This document shows, piece after piece, positions 15,195-24,600 of a stretch of 64,000 bases of DNA. The position numbers were made by a program, and so were the translations under genes. Origin of the DNA: Blastocatellia bacterium UBA7656. Lineage in GTDB: Bacteria > Acidobacteriota > Blastocatellia > UBA7656. Location: positions 1 to 64,000 of the forward strand of contig DLHY01000152.1 of assembly GCA_002483445.1 (NCBI GenBank), given 5' to 3'. Position 1 is the stretch's first letter. Every line of letters begins with the position of its first letter. The notes under the pieces are model-generated. The model was not told where the DNA came from, did not search any database, and saw only the letters and a list, made by a program, of their open reading frames with translations.

Positions 15195-17990
15195 CTAAAG
15201 CCTGATTATTTTCGATTCGCACTCAGGCATTCCGAGTTTGCGAGTGACGTTTCGCGTATCGAGTATGAGCGGCGCGAGGCGGGCTACGCGCGAGTAGTCT
15301 ACGTTTGAGTGATCCGTCACTATCAGCGCGCAATCGCATGAGACGATAAGTTCGTCCGTGAGCGGCTCGCTTCGGAGCGCCTCCTTGCTGTCGAGCCTCA
15401 TCTCCGCGATATAAGAATCGTGATAGCTGACTCGTGCGCCTTTCGCTATGAGTTCTTCGACTATGGCGAGTGCAGGCGATTCCCGCACATCATCGATATC
15501 GCGCTTGTAGGCCACGCCCAGCACCAGCACGCGCGACCCTCTGAGCGGTTTGCTGTGATCGTTCAAAGCGTCCTGAACCCGACCGATCACATAGCGAGGC
15601 ATGTGCGAATTGACTTCTTCGGCCAATCCGATGAAGCGCGCTTCGAATCCGTGCAGCCGCGCTTTCCATGAGAGATAGTGAGGGTCGAGAGGTATGCAAT
15701 TATGCGCATAAATCCCGAATGAAGTAGCGAACGTGTGAGTGTCTTCGACCTCGACGGAGTATACATCGACTGGGGATTCAGGCAGAGCAATCTCGATTGA
15801 TTTAATCGGAACAGTCATAAGCAATCCTGCTGCTTTGAATGTTTTGCTTGCCGGAGCGCGACGGCTTTCTTCAAAGTATCGTTCTAAAGATTTGCCTTTG
15901 TTTCCAAGCCAGCCACGCAACTTCATCAACTGCTCTCGACCTTTGAGTCTGAGATGCGGCTTCACACGATTAAATGTTGGAGTAAAGCCGAGGCTTTGAA
16001 GCAGGTAGACAGTTTGTTGAAACAATATAGGGCTGCTGCTGAAGAAGCCCACTTCTGCTGAAGCGTTTCGGCTGATATAACTCCGACCGTTTTTCCTGTA
16101 AGGCCGCATTCCTGTAATCACATAAACATCCCCATCTCCGCGCAAAAGACCTTTGAGCAGTTCCCGCCGATGCACAGGAGATGCGCTCATCAAAACGTCA
16201 GGCACTCGCATGTCTGTGGAGCGCGCGCCGCAACTAAGCACATCTGCAAACAGCCATCCGAGCAATGGGGAACTAGCGCGAATATGTGTGGCTCTGTCGA
16301 TTTTCGAATGGCTAATACTGCTCTTCACCCCCAATTCATTTTGCAAAAGGGAACGAACATCGTTGATGAATTCTGTCTCTGCACTGTTGAAAGTAAAACG
16401 AATTCGATAGCGCCCGTACTCGCGACTGATGCAACCTTCTGCAAGGTAATATCCAATCAGCCTCGCCAGACCGGGGGTCAGATTTATCTTTACGGGAAAA
16501 GATGTCATGCTTGGCCCTCGTCCTGTGTGCAGGCGAAGCGATTCATGAGGAAGGCTCAAATCTCCCGATCTTTCCAGTGCAAGAAAATCGTTAAATGGAA
16601 CATAATCCTGACGCATGAATTCATGAATAGAACTGGCTGACAGCCTGCTGCGAAGCGATTCCCGATGATCGCGCCATACTCCACCAACTATTCGAATCCG
16701 TGCCTTTGCCGCCAGATCGGAAGGTATAAGCGAAAATAGATCAAGGGATGGGTTGGTTGCATCGCCCGTTAATCCTCCCATCACAGGCGTAGGCAAATAG
16801 TGAATGGGGATTCGATCACCCGATGTCAAATCTCTGGCAAACACCTGACGCAATCGACCCTGCTCATCGCTCACCAGCATCGGATGTTTGTCGGTCGCCT
16901 TCAAACGCCGGTTGTCGCTCGTCGTGACGGTGACGATTTCTCCTTCATACTTGCGGCGGAAAAGGTATGTGAGGGGTTTCCATACGGGCTGCTGCGTTTC
17001 AGCATCGAGCGACAAAGCTTCAAGACCAGGCGCGTAAATAATCTCCGCGCCGTCGACAGTGAATCGGCGCACATCCGGCTTCGAAACCTGTTCAGCAAAA
17101 ATTGCGGCGAGCGACGTGACGCGCTCTATCTTCTCATTAGCAGATCGAACGATTATGGTTTCTTGTCCAACCAGACAATGCCCACCTATTCCGGGGCCGG
17201 GATAGAAGGCCATGAATCCGAATGGCTTGGTCGCTGCCGCATGAATGACTTCCCACGAATCGATCCCGAGATGATGGCAAAGCTGAGCCATCTCGTTGAC
17301 TAAAGCTATGTTGACGGAACGAAAAGTATTTTCCAGAAGCTTCGCCGTCTCGGCCACTCTCGCGCTCGAAACCTTATGCACTCGCTCTACGATGGTTTGA
17401 TAAAGCGCCGCCGCAATCTCGGTCGACAACCCTGACACTCCGCCGACTACTTTCGGGATGTTATGAGTTTGAAACTGAGGATTGCCCGGATCGACTCTTT
17501 CAGGCGAGAAGGCAAGAAAAAAATCCTTGTCCAGAGCAAGCCCCCTCTCTTCCAGCATCGGAAGCAACACTTCGTCGGTCGTGCCGGGATAAGTGGTCGA
17601 TTCGAGAATGACCAATTGAGGCGAACGCAGATTGGCTCTCACCTGCTCGCTTGCGGCGAGGATGTAAGAGATATCAGGCTCTTTGGTTTTGCGAAGCGGA
17701 GTCGGCACGCAAATGATGGCAGCATCTATTTCTTTGAGGCGCGAAAAATCGGTCGTCGCCCTTAGCTTTTCTCTTTCAACAAGCGCGCGTATCGATTCGG
17801 TAGCAACGTCGGGTATATAAGAAACTCCTGAATTGATCGTTTCAGTTCGATGGGCGTCGAGATCGAATCCTAAAACGCTGAACCCGCCGCGACCGAATTC
17901 GACCGCAAGCGGCAATCCCACATAACCGAGTCCGAGTATGCCCACGACGGCGCGACGCTCTATGATTTTGCTCAATAATTCTGCGCTCAT
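15195..17990 (-). CDS. Nucleotide-sugar dehydrogenase (UDP-Glc/GlcNAc dehydrogenase family) with in-frame intein
   Basis: 931 residues as translated. Residues 1-271 and 765-931 join to a 438-residue dehydrogenase of the UDP-glucose/UDP-ManNAc 6-dehydrogenase family, the normal size. The N-terminal NAD domain has GILGLGYVGLPLAVEF, the middle has FSPERVDPGN and KLLENTFRSVNIALVNE, and the C-terminal domain has LGVAYKRDIDDVRESPA. The catalytic motif GPGIGGHC-IPLDP is split: the intein sits directly before the active-site cysteine, so the enzyme is active only after splicing. It makes uronic acids for envelope polysaccharide. The start at 17990 has GAGGA upstream. It lies downstream of hldE-type kinase and GT9 genes and probably serves LPS or capsule synthesis. 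Confidence 0.93.
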   Translation of the reverse strand: MSAELLSKIIERRAVVGILGLGYVGLPLAVEFGRGGFSVLGFDLDAHRTETINSGVSYIPDVATESIRALVEREKLRATTDFSRLKEIDAAIICVPTPLRKTKEPDISYILAASEQVRANLRSPQLVILESTTYPGTTDEVLLPMLEERGLALDKDFFLAFSPERVDPGNPQFQTHNIPKVVGGVSGLSTEIAAALYQTIVERVHKVSSARVAETAKLLENTFRSVNIALVNEMAQLCHHLGIDSWEVIHAAATKPFGFMAFYPGPGIGGHCLVGQETIIVRSANEKIERVTSLAAIFAEQVSKPDVRRFTVDGAEIIYAPGLEALSLDAETQQPVWKPLTYLFRRKYEGEIVTVTTSDNRRLKATDKHPMLVSDEQGRLRQVFARDLTSGDRIPIHYLPTPVMGGLTGDATNPSLDLFSLIPSDLAAKARIRIVGGVWRDHRESLRSRLSASSIHEFMRQDYVPFNDFLALERSGDLSLPHESLRLHTGRGPSMTSFPVKINLTPGLARLIGYYLAEGCISREYGRYRIRFTFNSAETEFINDVRSLLQNELGVKSSISHSKIDRATHIRASSPLLGWLFADVLSCGARSTDMRVPDVLMSASPVHRRELLKGLLRGDGDVYVITGMRPYRKNGRSYISRNASAEVGFFSSSPILFQQTVYLLQSLGFTPTFNRVKPHLRLKGREQLMKLRGWLGNKGKSLERYFEESRRAPASKTFKAAGLLMTVPIKSIEIALPESPVDVYSVEVEDTHTFATSFGIYAHNCIPLDPHYLSWKARLHGFEARFIGLAEEVNSHMPRYVIGRVQDALNDHSKPLRGSRVLVLGVAYKRDIDDVRESPALAIVEELIAKGARVSYHDSYIAEMRLDSKEALRSEPLTDELIVSCDCALIVTDHSNVDYSRVARLAPLILDTRNVTRKLGMPECESKIIRL
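15699..17177 (-). other. Intein with LAGLIDADG homing endonuclease inside the dehydrogenase
   Basis: 493 residues (host residues 272-764). All landmarks are present. Cys1 is in CLVGQETIIVRS (block A). The block B motif is TDKH at intein positions 95-98. Two LAGLIDADG-type helices, LIGYYLAEG (240-248) and LLKGLLRGDG (340-349), mark a DOD endonuclease. Block F is VYSVEVEDTHTF, and the end is AHN (His492, Asn493) followed by Cys+1. The junction codons are TGT at 17175-17177 and TGC at 15696-15698. No stop or frameshift is seen, so both splicing and endonuclease may be active. Long stretches are visibly richer in A and T than the host exteins, which fits acquisition by transfer. Confidence 0.95.
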
Positions 17991-18077
17991 TTTTATTTCC
18001 TCGATCCTTGCGCGTGACACGGGGAAGGGGCGACACGCGATTCATGAAACTACGCCGCATCAGGCGCGTCAACAGAA

Positions 18078-18140
18078 ATGCGGAATTGCGAATGCGGAAT
18101 GCGGAATAAGGGAATCTTTCTTCATTCCGCACTCCGCATT
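18078..18140. repeat. Inverted pair of 7-bp-period arrays
   Basis: The left arm 18078-18110 repeats ATGCGGA/ATTGCGA. The right arm 18124-18140 repeats ATTCCGC/ACTCCGC and touches the stop codon of the heptose kinase gene. It can fold into a hairpin between the kinase and dehydrogenase genes of the same strand. Confidence 0.75.
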
Positions 18141-19122
18141 AAAGTGTGGCCATCAACTCGTCTCGCGCGACGGCAGCCGTTCCCAGTTTGCCCACGACTA
18201 CGCCCGCCGCGTGATTGGCAAGCACAGCCGCTTCGACAAACGACGCGCCCGCTGCAAGAGCCACCGCCAGCGTCGCTATCACAGTATCGCCCGCGCCCGT
18301 CACGTCGTAGACTTCGCGGGCGACCGTAGGTATGTGGGTCATCTCGCCCCCGGAAGTGAAAAGCGACATCCCTTCTTCGCCGCGTGTGATGAGCGCCGCG
18401 CGACAATCAATCCCGGCGAGTATCCTCCGGCCCGCTTCGATCAGGCTCGCTTCATCTTCTATCGCAATCCCCGCAGCCTCAGCCGCTTCCTGAGTGTTGG
18501 GAGTGATGATGGTCAGCGGCTGATAGCGCGAGAAGTTGCGCGCCTTGGGATCGATGCAAACCGTAAGGTTGCTCGTGCGCGCGGCTTCAAGCGCCCGCGC
18601 AAGCAGGCTTTCAGTCAAAAGCCCTTTGTTGTAATCCGACACAACGAGGGCGTCGGCTTTTTCCATCTCGCGGCGAAACAGATCGATGATCTCGTCTTCG
18701 ATTTCCGGAGAAACCGGCCTGCGGCTTTCGCGGTCTGCGCGCACTACCTGCTGGTTGTGAGCGATGATGCGAGTCTTGAGCGTCGTCGGTCGCGACGGGT
18801 CTCGAACCAGAGTGGAAGTCTCGACGCCTATGGCATGAAATTTCGATCTGAGACGTTCCGCATCATCATCATCTCCGACGACGCCAAGCATCACGGGGCT
18901 TGCGCCGAGAGCCGCCAGATTCGAAACCACATTGCCCGCGCCTCCGATGGACAGCGTTTGTCGTTCGACTTCGACTACAGGCACGGGCGCTTCGGGAGAA
19001 ATCCTTCGCACTCGCCCCCATACGAATTCATCGAGCATTACATCGCCCAGCACGACGATCCGTTTATCCGCGAATTCATCGATCAATGTCTTTGCGCGCT
19101 CTCGCTCTATGCCTTGACTCAT
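18139..19122 (-). CDS. hldE: D-glycero-beta-D-manno-heptose-7-phosphate kinase (PfkB family)
   Basis: 327 residues, the size of the kinase domain of HldE (RfaE domain I) without the cytidylyltransferase domain, as in stand-alone HldA/RfaE1-type enzymes. PfkB features are IVVLGDVMLDEFVWGRVRRI at the N-terminus with ISPEAPVPV, the GGAGNVVSNLAALGA glycine motif, and the C-terminal catalytic motif DVTGAGDTVIATLA with the base Asp. It phosphorylates heptose-7-phosphate at C1 to give the bisphosphate for ADP-heptose. The matching adenylyltransferase is not in the window. It starts 3 bp after the GT9 glycosyltransferase stop. The symbol is used in the broad family sense. Confidence 0.9.
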   Translation of the reverse strand: MSQGIERERAKTLIDEFADKRIVVLGDVMLDEFVWGRVRRISPEAPVPVVEVERQTLSIGGAGNVVSNLAALGASPVMLGVVGDDDDAERLRSKFHAIGVETSTLVRDPSRPTTLKTRIIAHNQQVVRADRESRRPVSPEIEDEIIDLFRREMEKADALVVSDYNKGLLTESLLARALEAARTSNLTVCIDPKARNFSRYQPLTIITPNTQEAAEAAGIAIEDEASLIEAGRRILAGIDCRAALITRGEEGMSLFTSGGEMTHIPTVAREVYDVTGAGDTVIATLAVALAAGASFVEAAVLANHAAGVVVGKLGTAAVARDELMATL

Positions 19123-19125
19123 GTT

Positions 19126-20151
19126 TCAACTTTCTTTGCCTGCCGACTCTGCGGCCAGAACTTCATCAACAGAAGCCGAGACGCTTGAAGAGGGTATCAT
19201 CTCGATTGCGTTTTCAGCATGTACGACTCGATAAGGAGCGTCCGTCCACGGATGCCAGACCGCGGGGTTCGATGATCCGAACAGGACGACCATCGGGCGA
19301 TTGAACGCTGCGGCTATGTGCGCGGGGCCGCTGTCATTGCCGACGAACAGCGCGCTCATTTTAATTATCGCCATCAACTCTTTCAAACTCAGGCGCGCAA
19401 GGACAGGCGGACGGCTTCGCGCCTTCGCGGAAACCTCTTCTGCAAAGGCTTCCTGTCCGGGGCCTGCGATTACGATGCTCGGCAGATTCCAATGCTCGCG
19501 CAGGTGATCGGCTATGGAAGAAAATCCCGCAGTAGTCCATCGCTTCGATTCCATAGCCGCAGAAGGCGCGATGATGGCAAAAGGTTCGCCGCGCAGACCG
19601 CCGATTCGCTCGATTCGCGTGCGCGCGCTCTCTTCAGCTTCGTGAGAAACGAAGAGAATGAGCCGCGGTTCGTCGGGCCACGGCACGCCCGACCAGTGAA
19701 GGAGCGCGAGTTGCTGCTCGACGCTGTGAATGCGCGAGCGGCCAAGTATGACATCGGGCGACGGGGCGCGATGCGTGAGCAACTCTGTCAATCGATGTCC
19801 GGCAAAAGCCACCTGTTGACGCGCGCCTGCGAGTCGGGCCATCACAGTGGCCGTAGTGCCGCCGTGCATGTTGAAAGCGATATCGAATCGCTCAGGTCGC
19901 AATGCGCGAATGAGTCGGGCGCGGGACGAGAGCGACGATTCTACCCGGATCAATTCATCGACCAGAGGATGATCTTCGAGCAGAGGCGCGGAGAGCGGCT
20001 CGCTGACCACTGAGATTTTTATGTCTGTCCGCCAGGTCTTGATGGCCGAAAGGCAGGGAGTCATCAAAGCCGTGTCGCCTATCGATCTGAGGCGTATGAG
20101 AAGCACGCTTCGCGCGCGAGACCAGTCCGGCAGAGTGATTTTTCGTAGCAT
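19126..20151 (-). CDS. Glycosyltransferase family 9, LPS heptosyltransferase-like
   Basis: 341 residues, the usual length for GT9 enzymes (WaaC/WaaF/WaaQ). The N-terminal Rossmann half has SVLLIRLRSIGDTALMTPCL and FDIAFNMHGGTTATVMARLA. The C-terminal ADP-heptose-binding half has FAIIAPSAAMESKRW and LFVGNDSGPAHIAAAFNRPMV, the hallmark of heptosyltransferases. It should add heptose to lipid A-core on the inner face of the inner membrane. The neighbouring heptose kinase supports this role. The ATG at 20151 overlaps the stop of the Trm112-like gene (TGATG); a GTG one codon earlier is also possible. Confidence 0.9.
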   Translation of the reverse strand: MLRKITLPDWSRARSVLLIRLRSIGDTALMTPCLSAIKTWRTDIKISVVSEPLSAPLLEDHPLVDELIRVESSLSSRARLIRALRPERFDIAFNMHGGTTATVMARLAGARQQVAFAGHRLTELLTHRAPSPDVILGRSRIHSVEQQLALLHWSGVPWPDEPRLILFVSHEAEESARTRIERIGGLRGEPFAIIAPSAAMESKRWTTAGFSSIADHLREHWNLPSIVIAGPGQEAFAEEVSAKARSRPPVLARLSLKELMAIIKMSALFVGNDSGPAHIAAAFNRPMVVLFGSSNPAVWHPWTDAPYRVVHAENAIEMIPSSSVSASVDEVLAAESAGKES

Positions 20152-20321
20152 CACTCTTCAATCACGGCCTCGTCGATAAGCATAACGGGGATGTCGTCTC
20201 GAATGGGATAAACCCGTCTGCACTGGGGGCATTTCAGCGCGCTTCTATCCGGCTTGATCTCAACCTTCACCTTGCACGCCGGACAGGCAAGAATTTCGAG
20301 CAGTCTTTCGCTTACCGGCAA
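20151..20321 (-). CDS. Trm112-family small zinc-ribbon protein (YcaR/UPF0434-like)
   Basis: 56 residues starting with TTG, preceded by a perfect AGGAGGT five bases upstream. The sequence begins MPVSERLLEILACPACK and contains a second pair in ALKCPQCRRVYPIRDDIPVM, so four cysteines arranged as CxxC...CxxC. This is the bacterial Trm112/YcaR family; the PIRDDIPVML ending is diagnostic. Eukaryotic Trm112 activates methyltransferases, and the bacterial role is less clear. In many genomes (E. coli lpxK-ycaR-kdsB, from memory) it sits among LPS genes, as here beside a heptosyltransferase. It overlaps the next gene, so their translation is coupled. It is easily missed because it is short and starts with TTG. 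Confidence 0.9.
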   Translation of the reverse strand: MPVSERLLEILACPACKVKVEIKPDRSALKCPQCRRVYPIRDDIPVMLIDEAVIEE

Positions 20322-20341
20322 AAGGCACCTCCTAGGGGAAA

Positions 20342-20440
20342 CAGTTTTCAGTTTTCAGTTTTCAGTTTTCAATTCTTCATCATTTCAGGGCGTCGTTGAA
20401 AACGGCCTGAGCGATTTCTCAGAAAACGTACAGCAGGCTG
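20342..20440. repeat. 7-bp-period array (TTTTCAG) with inner hairpin
   Basis: Positions 20342-20371 hold about four copies of CAGTTTT. They are followed by TTCATCA and an inner inverted pair TCAGG/CCTGA flanking CGTCG...AACGG, then CTCAGAAAACG. The order matches the element at 61445-61572, so the two look like copies of one dispersed element. Confidence 0.75.
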
Positions 20441-20479
20441 CCAGCCTGCGGGTTCCCCGTTTTCATGCTTTCAGTTCAT

Positions 20480-20500
20480 GCGCAATCTAACAGATTGCGC
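20480..20500. repeat. Perfect 9-bp stem with 3-nt loop
   Basis: GCGCAATCT (480-488), loop AAC, AGATTGCGC (492-500). It lies in the 290-bp gap (20322-20613) between divergent Trm112 and VWA genes. A second short palindrome, GCAGGCTGCCAGCCTGC, lies about 40 bp before it. These may be REP-like repeats; I see no promoter that I would defend in this gap. Confidence 0.5.
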
Positions 20501-20613
20501 CATAGGGAATCCTTTCTTGAAGCGGAGAAGTCTAGCACTCGGTCAGCGAGGCGGTCAATTTTCGCAGCCGTTGAAAGCCCGGTATCTGCGTGATAATCTT
20601 TCAACACTCCATA

Positions 20614-21585
20614 ATGAAGCCCGAAGGAAAAATAAATCTCTTTTCGCGCTCGAAGGCGCTGGTCGCCGCGACAGTAGCGGCAGTTTTTTTCATCTCTTCG
20701 GCTCTGGCCCAAAAAGAGCAGGTCATCAAGCTCAACACCGATCTCGTCGTCATCGATGTGACTGTCACCGACAAGGATGGCAACTTCATTCGCAACCTCA
20801 AGGCTGAGGATTTCGCGATCTACGAAGACGACCAGATGCAGAAGATCGATTTCTTCGAGATGAATGAAGAAGCGGCGCTGACACGTCCGCTCGCTGTCGT
20901 CTTCGCGCTGGACGTATCGGGCAGCATCACTTCCGAAGAAGTCATCAAGCAGCGCGAGGCGACCGAGCATTTCATGAAACTGGTTCGCACTGATTCGGTC
21001 TTCTCTATCATCGCTTTCAACAATGAAATCCGAGTCCTTCAGGATTTCACCAGCGACGCGAAGCGAATCAGATCGGCTTTCGAGAAGATCAAAGAGGTCG
21101 GCGGCTCTTCAAGAATTTTCGGCTCGATAGATCGCTCGGTTTCCCTGCTCCGTCGCGCCCCGCGCTACAAAAGCGGAAGGCGGTTGCGTCGCGTGGTCGT
21201 CGTACTCAGCGACGGATTCGACAACATAGACCCGACCGATCAGACGGAATTGATCCGCCGCGCCAACGAAGCAGAGGTCACGGTTTATTCGATCACGCTG
21301 CCTTCATACCTTCCGGGCGCGATTGCGAACCAGCGGTCGATGACCTTGCTCGATGTCTCGCGCATAGTGCCGATGACGGGAGGCAAGGATTTTTCGGCGG
21401 ACACGAAAGATTTCACTCCCGTATTCAAATCCATCGCCGAAGAAATCCGCGCGAGTTATACGCTGGCCTATTATCCGCCCGAAGAGAGTCGAAGAGACGG
21501 GCGCGCGCATCAACTTCGCATCGAAGCCCGCCGCAGCGGAGCGATAGTGCGCGCGAGTCGGACAACCTATCAGGCTCCCAAATGA
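20614..21585 (+). CDS. Exported VWA-domain protein, acidobacterial VWFA-related type
   Basis: 323 residues from the ATG at 20614 (a GTG at 20590 is possible; neither has a clear ribosome-binding site). A signal peptide (KALVAATVAAVFFISSALA) leads into a short beta domain (VIKLNTDLVVIDVTVTDKDG, about residues 37-85), then a von Willebrand A domain. The MIDAS motif DVSGS is near residue 110, with VVVLSDGFDN and further metal-site residues. This N-terminal extension plus VWA is the pattern of TIGR03436, a family greatly expanded in Acidobacteriota. It probably binds a protein partner outside the membrane. It faces the giant HYR gene across 51 bp with no clear terminator. Confidence 0.9.
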   Translation: MKPEGKINLFSRSKALVAATVAAVFFISSALAQKEQVIKLNTDLVVIDVTVTDKDGNFIRNLKAEDFAIYEDDQMQKIDFFEMNEEAALTRPLAVVFALDVSGSITSEEVIKQREATEHFMKLVRTDSVFSIIAFNNEIRVLQDFTSDAKRIRSAFEKIKEVGGSSRIFGSIDRSVSLLRRAPRYKSGRRLRRVVVVLSDGFDNIDPTDQTELIRRANEAEVTVYSITLPSYLPGAIANQRSMTLLDVSRIVPMTGGKDFSADTKDFTPVFKSIAEEIRASYTLAYYPPEESRRDGRAHQLRIEARRSGAIVRASRTTYQAPK

Positions 21586-21636
21586 GCAGGAACAATCTGC
21601 CGCGCCAGGGTCACTGAGGCCCGCTTCTACTCTGTT

Positions 21637-24600
21637 TCAACTCCCATTGCCGCACGGGGCGACGATGCTGTCTCTGGTGTCAGAATCGATGATCGTACAC
21701 TTCACCGTTCCCGGCGGCATCTGCAACACTCCCTGCCCCTTCTTCTGACACGTGTCATAAGTCAGCGTCAGCCTCCTGTTCCCGGAGTTGTGCGTCAACG
21801 TCAACACGCATCCCTTCTTCACTATCGTCCCCTTCCCGCTTACGATCATCCCTCCGCAGCACACCATGTAATCCCCCGTCAGCGTGTTGATGAATATCGC
21901 TCCTCCTCCGCTGTCGCTCCTTATCGCCACGTCGAACGTCGTCACGATGAAGCTGCAACTCGCAGTGTTGCCGCTCGTGTCCGTCGCCGTGCAAGTCACC
22001 GTCGTAAATCCTGCCGGGAAACTCGATCCACTCGGCGGTGTGCAAACGGTCATCATCACTGCGCAGTTGTCCGATGAAGTCGGCGCTGGGTAATTCACCA
22101 CCCCCGGCGGAGCCACCTGTGTCGGCGGACACACTATCGAAGGCGCCTGTGTGTCGTTGACCGTTACGGTGAAGCTGCACATCGCCGTGTTGCTGCTGGC
22201 GTCGGTCGCCGTGCAAGTCACCGTCGTCGTCCCTACCGGGAATGTTGAGCCTGACGCGGGCGCGCACGCCACTCCTACTCCAGGACAGTTGTCCATCGCT
22301 GTTGCCATGAAAGTCACTACCGCTGAACACTGCCCCGCTGTGTTTCCTGTCACTATGTTCGAGGGACACGTTATGCTCGGCGGCTGCATATCGTTGACCG
22401 TTACGGTGAACGAGCAGTTGGCTGTGTTGCCTGCTCCATCGCTCACTGTGCAGCCGACCGTTGTGACTCCTTTCGGGAATGTTGAGCCTGTCGGCGGGGT
22501 GCAAACCGGCGTCCCAACGCCAGAACAGTTGTCTGAGACCATCGGCGCTGAATAGCTCACGACTGCCGTACACACTCCCGCATCTGTTGACTGTGTGACC
22601 GGCGACGGACAGGTGATCGAAGGCGCATCGTCATCATTGATCGTTACACTGAAGCTGCACATCGCAGTGTTGCCGCTTGCGTCGGTCGCCGTGCAAGTCA
22701 CCGTCGTCGTTCCTGTCGGGAATGATGTCCCGGTGTTTGGCGAGCAGGCCACACTCACTCCCGGACAGTTGTCCGCCCCTGTCGGCACCGTGTAGTTGAC
22801 TATCGCTGCGCACATTCCAGCGTCCGTACCCTGCGTGATGTTAGAAGGACACATCACGGTCGGGTTCTCGGTGTCGTTGACCGTGACGGTGAACGAACAA
22901 CTCGGCCCCACTGAGGTCGAACACGTTACAGTCGTCGTGCCGACAGGGAACGATGAGCCTGATGCGGGATTGCAAGTCACCGTTCCGCAACTGCCCGTCG
23001 TCGTCGGGTTGGAGTAGCTGACGACAGACGAACACTGGCCCGCGTCGTTGTTGGTCGTGATGTTCGACGGACAACTGATCGTGCATTGCACCACTTCTAT
23101 GGTGAAAGAGCAGGAAGCTGTGTTGCTGCTGGCGTCAGTCGCCGTGCAGGTGACAGTCGTCATCCCAACGGGGAAGCACATCCCCGATGCTGGCGCGCAG
23201 ACGACCATCGCTCCCGGACAGTTGTCTGTAGGAGTTGGAGTCGTGTAGTTGACCGTCGCGCAGCCAGCCCCGGTCGAAATCAGCATGTTGGGCGGGCAGG
23301 TGATCGAAGGAGGCTGATTGTCTGTCACCGTGACGGTGAAGGAACACATCGCCGTGTTGCCTGCTGCATCCGAGACCGAACAGGTAACGGTAGTCATCCC
23401 AACACTGAAGGATGAGCCTGATGCGGGCGCACACATAGGCGTGCCGACTCCGGGACAGTTGTCCGAGGCCGTAGGCGGGGTGTAATTGACCGTTACGGTA
23501 CACTGGCCCGCAGGCGGGGTCGTTGAGATATTAGACGGGCAGCCGATCAGCATCGGGTTTTCGGTGTCGTTGACCGTCACGGTGAAAGAGCATTGAGCCA
23601 TCAGCCCTCCGGCATCAGTCACGGTGCAGGTGACGGTCGTAGTCCCCTTGGGGAAAGCTGTTCCGGTGTTGGGAGCGCAGACGACATTGGCGCCTGGGCA
23701 GTTGTCCATCGGAGAGGGGACGGTGTAGTTGACCACTGCTGTGCAAAGTCCCGAATCGGTGTTTGTAGTGGCGTTGGCCGGACAGGTGATGGTCGGATTC
23801 TCATTGTCGTTGACGGTGACGGTGAAAGAGCAGTTGGCCGAGCCTGCTGAGTTGGTGGCCGAGCAGGTGACGGTAGTGACACCTTTGGGGAAAGCGAAGC
23901 CAGAAGCAGGAGAACACATCACAGTAGGGACAGGGCAGCCGGTGACGGTGGGAGCGAAAGTTTCGACCGCCGTGCATTGACCCGGATCAGTATCAGTAGT
24001 GATGTTGGCCGGACAAGAGATGGTCGGCACAGTGACTATAGTTGTGACAGTAGGCTGAGCGCCCATCATGCCAGCATCGCCGTCGGTTTGAATGTTAATG
24101 CCGCCATCGGCAGTGACAGTACCCTGATTGGAGACAGAGCAGACACCATTGGGGAGCGGGTCATTGATCGTGACGTTGAACATGACGGTGATACTCTTGC
24201 CCGCAGGAAGGGTGAACGGGCCGAAGCTAACGGTCTCGCCGCTGGGAGTCATCACAGCAACACGTCTGGCGCGTGATCTGTAGTTGCTTGCGAACCCAGC
24301 AGGGTCAGCCCTCATCACGACAGGCTTGAGCATCTCGTCAGATATAGCTGCCTGATCTGTCGCCGGGTTGAAGACGGCATAACGAGCATCGGCGGGAATT
24401 TTCGCCCTATCGGTTTGAACATTCGCCGTGCTGCTTTCAACCTGCGCGCCAGCGTGCTGGCTGCTCGCTTGCTTCACCGACTTGTCATCAGTAGAGGGCT
24501 TGATTGAGCCTATGGGCGAAGGAGTTACTTTCCACTGGTCAAGCGGCAAGCGCCTGACGCCAGGTGAAAGCGTGCCTTCCATAAGCGGCTGTAGGTTCTT

